The notes under the pieces are model-generated. The model ran no database searches, had not been told where the DNA came from, and worked only from the letters and a program-made list of their open reading frames with translations. This document shows positions 7,520 to 12,365 of a stretch of DNA of 12,365 nt, piece after piece (position 1 is the stretch's first letter; each line of letters begins with the position of its first letter). The DNA comes from Neisseria sicca 4320 (GTDB lineage: Bacteria; Pseudomonadota; Gammaproteobacteria; Burkholderiales; Neisseriaceae): assembly GCF_000193735.1 (NCBI RefSeq), contig NZ_AEPF01000070.1, forward strand, positions 1-12,365, given 5' to 3'. The position numbers were made by a program, and so were the translations under genes.

Positions 7520-8203
7520 ATGAGTTTTATCTTAGAAATTAGCGGCGATTTGGCTTGCTTCACCAGACCGGAGCTTAAAGTGGAGAGGGTAAGCTACCCC
7601 GTTATCACACCGTCTGCCGCCAGAAACATCCTAATGGCGATATTGTGGAAGCCGGCGATTCGCTGGAAGGTCTTGAAGATAGAAATCCTGAAACCGATTC
7701 AGTGGATGAATGTCCGCCGTAATGAATTAGGTAGTAAAGCAACACGAGATGCTGAGTGTTTATACATAGATGATTTAAAATATGATGCAAAATCAGATAG
7801 TTTTAAACCAAAGTATCGTCAGCAGCGCGCATCCATGCTGTTGAAAGACGTTGCCTACCGCATCCACGCCGATTTTGACATGACAAGCGAAGCAGGCGAG
7901 GGCGACAACTACGTCAAATTTGCCGAAATGTTCAAGCGGCGCGCGAAAAAAGGGCAGTATTTCCACCAACCTTATTTGGGTTGTCGCGAGTTTCCCTGCC
8001 ATTTCAGGCTGCTTGAAAAGGCTGAAGACGGTTTGCCACGCGAAGACATTACCCAAGATTTCGGTTTTATGTTGTACGACATGGATTTCAGTAAATCCGA
8101 TCCGCGCGATTCCAATAACGCCGAGCCGATGTTTTACCAATGCAAAGCGGTAAACGGCGTAATTACCGTGCCGCCTGCCGACAGCGAGGAGGTGAAACGA
8201 TGA
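7520..8203 (+). CDS. cas5c: Cas5c (Cas5d), type I-C pre-crRNA endoribonuclease
   Basis: A 227-aa RAMP protein. In type I-C, which lacks Cas6, this subunit cleaves the CRISPR repeat in pre-crRNA and then stays on the crRNA 5' handle. Recognisable family features are the N-terminal FTRPELKVERVSYPVITPSA (14-33), ARNILMAILWKPAIRW (34-49) and the conserved RQQRASMLLKDVAYRI block (100-115), the region of the catalytic Lys in characterised Cas5d proteins. ATG 7520 is preceded by AAGGAG (7509-7514). The stop overlaps the cas8c ATG (ATGA), implying translational coupling. Codons about 73-95 are markedly AT-rich compared with the flanks and may come from another allele. Confidence 0.95.
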   Translation: MSFILEISGDLACFTRPELKVERVSYPVITPSAARNILMAILWKPAIRWKVLKIEILKPIQWMNVRRNELGSKATRDAECLYIDDLKYDAKSDSFKPKYRQQRASMLLKDVAYRIHADFDMTSEAGEGDNYVKFAEMFKRRAKKGQYFHQPYLGCREFPCHFRLLEKAEDGLPREDITQDFGFMLYDMDFSKSDPRDSNNAEPMFYQCKAVNGVITVPPADSEEVKR

Positions 8204-9990
8204 TTCTGCACGCGCTCACCCAATACTACCAACGCAAAGCCAAAAGCGATGGCGGTGTTGCCCCGGAAGGATTTGAAAACAAAGAAATCCCGTTCATTAT
8301 TGTTATAGACAAACAGGGTAAATTTATTCAACTTGAAGATACCCGCGAGCTGAAAGGCAAGAAGAAAGTTGGCCGCATTTTTTTAGTACCACATAGTGTT
8401 AAACGATCTAGTACAAAAGTTGTCAGTAATACTTTATGGGACAATTATGGATATGTTTTAGGATATGTGGCAGATAAAAATCCTGAGTTTGTTCAGAATC
8501 AGCATAAAAGTTTTATTGACAAGGTTAATGAATTTAAAAAGGAATTACCCAATGATATGGGCATCGCTGCCGTTGCCGAATTTTTGGCTTCTGCGGAAGA
8601 AAAAAGCAAAGTCATGCAGGCTGCAAATTGGGCGGAATGTGCCAAAGTCAAAGGCTGTAATCTCAGCTTTCGCTTGGTGGACGAGACAGTAGATTTGGTT
8701 TGTCAGTCAAAGGTGGTGCGGGAATATGTAAGTCAAGCGAATCAAACGCAATCCAATAATGTCCAAAAAGGTATTTGCCTTGTAACGGGAAAACCTGCAT
8801 CGATTGCACTTTTACATAATGATATTAAAGGAATTGAGAAATTTGAGAATGGTAGCTATAAACAAGCCAAACCAGCTCCTTTGATTTCTGCAAATTTAGA
8901 TTCTTTTAAATCCTATGGTAAGGGTAAAAATAAAGATAACGGGCTGATGTATCCGATTGGCGAACAAGCCATGTTCGAGTACACCACTGCCTTAAATACC
9001 CTGCTTGCTAGCGAAAACCGCTTCCGTATCGGCGATGTAACAGCCATCTGTTGGAGTGCGAAACCGACTCCGTTGGAAGAGTATCTTGCTTCGCTGATTA
9101 GCGGCGGCGGCAAAGACAATCCCGATGCCCATATTGATGCGGTCAAATCGCTTTATAAAAGCTTGTACAACGGCAAATACACAGAACCCGACGGTAAAGA
9201 AAAATTCTACCTTTTAGGTCTATCACCCAATTCCGCGCGTATTGTTGTCCGCTTTTGGCATGAAACCACTGTTGCCGCCTTATCCGAAAGCATTGCGGCG
9301 TGGTATGACGATTTGCAGATGGTGCGTGGCGAAAACTCGCCATACCCCGAATATATGCCGTTGCCGCGTCTGCTGGGCAATTTGGTGTTGGATGGCAAAA
9401 TGGAAAACCTGCCATCTGACCTGATTGCCCAAATAACCGATGCCGCACTCAACAACCGCGTTTTACCCGTCAGCCTGTTGCAGGCTGCTTTGCGGCGCAA
9501 CAAGGCGGAACAGAAAATTACCTATGGCAGGGCAAGTCTGCTTAAAGCCTATATCAATCGCGCAATCCGCGCAGGTCGTCTGAAAAACATGAAGGAGCTA
9601 ACTATGAGCCTAGATAGAAATCGTCAAGACATCGGCTATGTGCTGGGGCGGCTGTTTGCCGTGCTGGAAAAAACACAGGCCGAAGCCAATCCCAGCTTGA
9701 ACGCCACCATTGCCGACCGCTATTTCGGTTCGGCAAGTAGCACGCCGATTGCCGTATTTGGCACACTGATGCGCTTGTTGCCGCACCATTTGAACAAACT
9801 GGAATTTGAAGGACGCGCTGTACAACTGCAATGGGAAATCCGCCAGATTTTGGAACATTGTCAGAGATTTCCCAACCATTTGAATTTGGAACAGCAAGGT
9901 CTATTCGCCATCGGTTATTACCATGAAACCCAATTCCTGTTTACCAAAGACGCATTGAAAAACCTGTTTAACGAAGCGAAAACCGCATAA
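8200..9990 (+). CDS. cas8c: Cas8c (Csd1), large subunit of the type I-C complex
   Basis: A 596-aa large subunit that recognises the PAM and stabilises the R-loop. Start is ATG 8200, overlapping the cas5c stop and preceded by GAGGAGG (8186-8192); a longer frame opening at 8140 has no such support and lies in cas5c. Family landmarks are MILHALTQYYQRK at the N-terminus, CLVTGKPASIALLH from residue 193, a YGKGKNKDNG segment, and FEYTTALNTLL. Residues 469-596 form the helical C-terminal part, which is also predicted to be made separately as Cas11c. Two AT-rich blocks (about 8376-8560 and 8740-8940, residues 59-120 and 181-247) contrast with the GC-richer remainder. Cas7c follows after 12 bp. Confidence 0.95.
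   Translation: MILHALTQYYQRKAKSDGGVAPEGFENKEIPFIIVIDKQGKFIQLEDTRELKGKKKVGRIFLVPHSVKRSSTKVVSNTLWDNYGYVLGYVADKNPEFVQNQHKSFIDKVNEFKKELPNDMGIAAVAEFLASAEEKSKVMQAANWAECAKVKGCNLSFRLVDETVDLVCQSKVVREYVSQANQTQSNNVQKGICLVTGKPASIALLHNDIKGIEKFENGSYKQAKPAPLISANLDSFKSYGKGKNKDNGLMYPIGEQAMFEYTTALNTLLASENRFRIGDVTAICWSAKPTPLEEYLASLISGGGKDNPDAHIDAVKSLYKSLYNGKYTEPDGKEKFYLLGLSPNSARIVVRFWHETTVAALSESIAAWYDDLQMVRGENSPYPEYMPLPRLLGNLVLDGKMENLPSDLIAQITDAALNNRVLPVSLLQAALRRNKAEQKITYGRASLLKAYINRAIRAGRLKNMKELTMSLDRNRQDIGYVLGRLFAVLEKTQAEANPSLNATIADRYFGSASSTPIAVFGTLMRLLPHHLNKLEFEGRAVQLQWEIRQILEHCQRFPNHLNLEQQGLFAIGYYHETQFLFTKDALKNLFNEAKTA
9573..9584 (+). other. DUS (AGGTCGTCTGAA) inside cas8c
   Basis: Exact mucosa-type uptake sequence in the cas8c frame, encoding GRLK, and only 8 bp upstream of the internal Cas11c ribosome binding site. 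Confidence 0.85.
9592..9597 (+). promoter_or_regulatory. Internal ribosome binding site for Cas11c
   Basis: AAGGAG, a strong Shine-Dalgarno match, is placed six bases before an in-frame ATG at 9604 inside cas8c. The same hexamer precedes cas5c and cas7c in this operon. Confidence 0.75.
9604..9990 (+). CDS. cas11c: Cas11c small subunit, internal translation product of cas8c
   Basis: A predicted 128-aa protein in the same frame as cas8c, beginning MSLDRNRQDIGYVLGRL and sharing its stop. It is known that type I-C systems encode their small subunit Cas11c by internal translation within cas8c; two or so copies line the complex belly and bind the non-target strand. Evidence here: ATG 9604 behind AAGGAG with ideal spacing; the start falls where the Cas8c C-terminal helical domain begins; and length is close to the known small subunits. 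There is no separate cas11 gene in the operon, as expected for I-C. Translation itself is inferred. Confidence 0.75.
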   Translation: MSLDRNRQDIGYVLGRLFAVLEKTQAEANPSLNATIADRYFGSASSTPIAVFGTLMRLLPHHLNKLEFEGRAVQLQWEIRQILEHCQRFPNHLNLEQQGLFAIGYYHETQFLFTKDALKNLFNEAKTA

Positions 9991-10002
9991 GGAGCAAATG
10001 CT

Positions 10003-10884
10003 ATGACTATTGAAAAACGCTACGACTTTGTCTTTTTATTTGATGTGCAAGACGGCAACCCCAACGGCGATCCCGACGCAGGTAACCTGCCGCGTATCGA
10101 CCCGCAAACTGGCGAAGGTTTGGTAACCGATGTTTGCCTGAAACGCAAAGTCCGTAACTTTATCCAAATGACTCAAAATGACGAACATCACGATATCTTT
10201 ATTCGTGAAAAAATTATTCTTAATGATTTGATTGCTGAAGCCCATCAGCAAGATGAAGTAAAAGATAAGCCTAAAGGTAAAGAAAGAACAGAAAGCGCCC
10301 GTCAATATATGTGCAAACGCTACTATGATATTCGCACTTTTGGCGCAGTTTTAACGACAGGTGAAAATGCAGGTCAAGTTCGAGGACCTGTGCAATTAAC
10401 TTTTTCCCGTTCCATTGAGCCGATAGTAACGCTTGAACATAGCATTACTCGTTCTGCTCCAGCTAAAGAAGTTGAAATTCTGAATCCTGATGACAGTGAA
10501 GAAGAAAAAGCTAAAAAAGAGCGTGGTCGTATGGGGCGCAAATTCACCGTACCTTACGGCTTATACCGCTGCCACGGCTTTATTTCTGCCCATTTCGCCA
10601 AACAAACAGGCTTTTCCGAAAGTGATTTAGAACTGTTTTGGCAGGCACTCGTCAATATGTTCGACCACGACCATTCCGCCGCACGCGGACAAATGAACGC
10701 ACGCGGGCTTTATGTGTTTGAGCACAGCGGCAGCTTGGGCGATGCACCTGCCGACAGCCTGTTCAAACGCATTCAGGTAGTCAAAAAGGACGGAGTGGAA
10801 GTAGCAAGGAGTTTTGACGACTACCTTGTCAGCGTGGACGATCAAAATCTTGGTGAAACCAAGCTGCTGCGTAAATTAGGCTAA
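10003..10884 (+). CDS. cas7c: Cas7c (Csd2), type I-C backbone subunit
   Basis: A 293-aa RAMP protein that polymerises along the crRNA spacer to form the backbone of the interference complex. The N-terminus shows the family signature FLFDVQDGNPNGDPDAGN (residues about 11-28) followed by VTDVCLKRKVRNFI. Other landmarks are YDIRTFGAVL and GPVQLTFSRS in the middle and the FDHDHSAARGQMNARGLYVF block near the C-terminus. Length is typical. The AAGGAG box spans the cas8c stop (9989-9994), with ATG at 10003. It ends two bases before the cas4 start. The segment about 10190-10530 (residues 63-176) is AT-rich and uses different codons from its flanks, suggesting an allele exchange. Confidence 0.96.
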   Translation: MTIEKRYDFVFLFDVQDGNPNGDPDAGNLPRIDPQTGEGLVTDVCLKRKVRNFIQMTQNDEHHDIFIREKIILNDLIAEAHQQDEVKDKPKGKERTESARQYMCKRYYDIRTFGAVLTTGENAGQVRGPVQLTFSRSIEPIVTLEHSITRSAPAKEVEILNPDDSEEEKAKKERGRMGRKFTVPYGLYRCHGFISAHFAKQTGFSESDLELFWQALVNMFDHDHSAARGQMNARGLYVFEHSGSLGDAPADSLFKRIQVVKKDGVEVARSFDDYLVSVDDQNLGETKLLRKLG

Positions 10885-10886
10885 AA

Positions 10887-11549
10887 ATGACCGCACTTTT
10901 AACCGAAACCCAAGGGGAAAATCAGGACACGCGCCTGATTCCCCTTTCCGCCCTGCAACACTACGCTTTTTGCCCGCGCCAATGCGCGTTGATTCATAAC
11001 GAGCAGGCGTGGGCGGAGAACTATTTGACCGCGCAGGGCAAGGCGCTGCATGAGCGGGTGGATTTGGGCGAACCGGAAACGCGCAAGGGCGTGCGTTTTG
11101 AGCGGACGGTGCATGTGTCTGCGGAAAAACTTGGCATCAGCGGCGTGTTGGATTTGGTGGAAGTGGAAACAAAGACAGGTCGTCTGAAACCTGTGGAATA
11201 CAAACGCGGCAAGCCCAAACCTGACCCAATGGACGAAATCCAGCTTTACGCCCAAGGCTTGTGCTTGGAAGAAATGACGGGGCAAACCATCTCTGAGGGC
11301 GCGCTGTGGTATATGCAAACCCGCCACCGCATCTCCATCGTGTTTTCAGACGACCTGCGCACCCAAACACTCGCCACCATCGCCGCCGTACGTGAACTCC
11401 TAAACAGCGGCCAAACCCCGCAGCCCAACTACAGCAAACGCTGCAAAGCCTGCTCGCTGATGGAGATTTGTCAGCCGGAGTTGCTGGGGAAACGGGATAG
11501 GAGTGTGGGGTATGTGGCGGGGTTGTTTGAAATTGGGAATTATTTTTAA
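10887..11549 (+). CDS. cas4: Cas4 exonuclease, type I-C
   Basis: A 220-aa RecB-like nuclease with an iron-sulfur cluster. With Cas1-Cas2 it trims prespacers and selects those next to a PAM. Cluster cysteines are visible as CPRQC (C29, C33) and C186, C189, C195 near the C-terminus. Nuclease motifs are GVLDLVEVE (Asp) and PVEYKRGKPK (Glu, Lys), followed by DEIQLYAQ. ATG 10887 starts two bases after cas7c with no good ribosome binding site, so it is probably translated by coupling. Two exact DUS copies lie in the gene in opposite orientation. Its usual partners cas1 and cas2 do not follow, so its present role in adaptation is doubtful unless they lie elsewhere. Confidence 0.95.
   Translation: MTALLTETQGENQDTRLIPLSALQHYAFCPRQCALIHNEQAWAENYLTAQGKALHERVDLGEPETRKGVRFERTVHVSAEKLGISGVLDLVEVETKTGRLKPVEYKRGKPKPDPMDEIQLYAQGLCLEEMTGQTISEGALWYMQTRHRISIVFSDDLRTQTLATIAAVRELLNSGQTPQPNYSKRCKACSLMEICQPELLGKRDRSVGYVAGLFEIGNYF
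11177..11188 (+). other. DUS (AGGTCGTCTGAA) inside cas4
   Basis: Exact uptake sequence, encoding GRLK between the two nuclease motifs. Confidence 0.85.
11345..11356 (-). other. DUS (inverted) inside cas4
   Basis: TTCAGACGACCT, encoding FSDDL in the cas4 frame, about 160 bp from and opposite to the copy at 11177. Confidence 0.85.
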
Positions 11550-11579
11550 CCTTAGAATTTATATAAACAGGGAGACATT

Positions 11580-12203
11580 ATGATAAATACTTTAAGACCT
11601 ATGAATAGAGAAGAATATGCTGCTCACTGGCAGAAGGAATCTTCATTGTTTGAAACTAATAAGATCTATGAAAAGTTATCAAACATAACTCCTATAGCAA
11701 ATACAATCGAAGTAGGTTGCGGTGCAGGATATTCAACATATCATCTTGCAAAATCTAGAACTGTACTCGTAATAGAAAATAATAATAGTTGTATTGATTT
11801 TATGAAGTGCTATTTTGAAAAAAATAATCAGAATATTCCTGAAATAATTTATTCTGATATATTAAATTTATCAAATGCAGATATTAAATTAATACATGCA
11901 TTTTCACCTAAAGTGATTGTGGCGTGGTTTATAGGTTCCTGTCCTGAAGATGTATATACTCATGTTTCAGAGGATGTTGATTTTAATCAAAAATTTAAGA
12001 AATATAGAGAAAATATAGAAGATATATTACTTAATGATGAAATATTTACTTGCAACGTAGAGTGGATTCATTTAGCTAGCAGAGGGAATATAGCTGATAG
12101 TATTTCTTATAAAGACGTGATTGAAGGAATTAATGAAGATTATTCAGTCCATGTATTTAATCCAAATGGTTTTCGAATAGAGTCTATAGATATATTAGAT
12201 TGA
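11580..12203 (+). CDS. Class I SAM-dependent methyltransferase-like protein
   Basis: A 207-aa protein with a Rossmann-type SAM-binding motif I (TIEVGCGAGYS, residues 42-52), an acidic residue at the end of the next strand (VLVIENN, E66) and SDIL (D93) where the third motif is expected. The substrate is not evident; no DNA-methyltransferase catalytic motif (NPPY, DPPY, PC) is seen. It is strongly AT-rich, unlike the cas genes, and starts 30 bp after cas4 behind GGGAGA. It takes the place normally held by cas1. The frame ends at TGA 12201-12203, but the same frame stays open for 37 further codons to 12314, so the gene may be truncated by a nonsense change. It is probably laterally acquired. Confidence 0.65.
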   Translation: MINTLRPMNREEYAAHWQKESSLFETNKIYEKLSNITPIANTIEVGCGAGYSTYHLAKSRTVLVIENNNSCIDFMKCYFEKNNQNIPEIIYSDILNLSNADIKLIHAFSPKVIVAWFIGSCPEDVYTHVSEDVDFNQKFKKYRENIEDILLNDEIFTCNVEWIHLASRGNIADSISYKDVIEGINEDYSVHVFNPNGFRIESIDILD

Positions 12204-12314
12204 GAACGCGTGAACAGTGATTTTAACTATATTGTTGCGAATAATCCAAATTTTATTAGTGGAGAATCAAGTCCTAAAATTATTTCTATATTAGCTAAAA
12301 GAGTTAAAAAATAA
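12204..12314 (+). pseudogene. Possible C-terminal continuation of the methyltransferase-like gene
   Basis: In frame with 11580-12203 and directly after its TGA: ERVNSDFNYIVANNPNF..., ending ILAKRVKK and TAA at 12312-12314. Composition matches the gene before it. Alternatively GTG 12210 could start a separate 34-aa peptide, but no ribosome binding site is visible. I favour a single ancestral protein of about 245 aa interrupted at 12201. Confidence 0.45.
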
Positions 12315-12365
12315 CTACCTAGCAAGTTGTAGCCTGCATCTCAACTAACCGCGTGCGTGGCTGTG
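12315..12365. other. Unassigned window end
   Basis: Composition returns to higher GC (ACCGCGTGCGTGGCTGTG at the edge), suggesting the low-GC insert ends near 12320. No gene, CRISPR repeat or IS end can be recognised in the 51 bases available. Confidence 0.4.

Noticed and set aside
8140..8199. Upstream start for cas8c
   Set aside because: The extra 20 residues overlap cas5c and lack homology; ATG 8200 has GAGGAGG and the usual ATGA overlap.
5000..11549. Absence of cas6 as evidence of a defective system
   Set aside because: Type I-C systems process crRNA with Cas5c, so no cas6 is expected.
1..12365. CRISPR array
   Set aside because: No regularly spaced 30-37 base repeats were found on either strand; the only recurrent short repeats are DUS, scattered and mostly within genes.

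Overview
The window comes from a Neisseria chromosome, most likely a commensal of the N. mucosa/N. sicca group. The main evidence is repeated copies of the 12-base DNA uptake sequence (DUS) in the form AGGTCGTCTGAA, the dialect associated with that group, with one AGGCCGTCTGAA copy. A decayed IS30-family element closely resembling the neisserial IS1655 supports this.

Layout. Positions 8-1537 (minus strand) encode a fused permease/substrate-binding subunit of an osmoprotectant (glycine betaine/choline-type) ABC importer. Positions 1589-2266 hold an internally deleted IS1655-like element with recognisable inverted ends. Positions 2305-2514 (minus) encode a small CopZ-like copper chaperone whose 3' end meets a perfect DUS-pair hairpin. 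Positions 2515-2947 are non-coding, with an AT-rich stretch that probably carries the promoter of the next operon.

From 2948 to 11549 lies a type I-C CRISPR-Cas operon on the plus strand: a decayed extra cas3 (3069-4995), an intact cas3 (4992-7496), cas5c, cas8c, cas7c and cas4. Cas5c should process pre-crRNA and cap the crRNA 5' end, Cas7c should form the backbone, Cas8c should recognise the PAM, and Cas3 should be recruited to nick and degrade the target. The ORF for the small subunit Cas11c lies inside cas8c behind its own strong ribosome binding site (start 9604). The interference module therefore looks complete.

Three things are unusual. First, a divergent second cas3 sits in front of the working one and is flanked by direct repeats of the operon leader that begin at DUS-like sites. 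This suggests capture by transformation, followed by decay. Second, the expected cas1, cas2 and CRISPR array do not follow cas4. A low-GC methyltransferase-like gene lies there instead, possibly cut short by an in-frame TGA. Third, cas5c, cas8c and cas7c each contain AT-rich internal blocks, which suggests mosaic alleles. No CRISPR array, tRNA or rRNA gene was seen.
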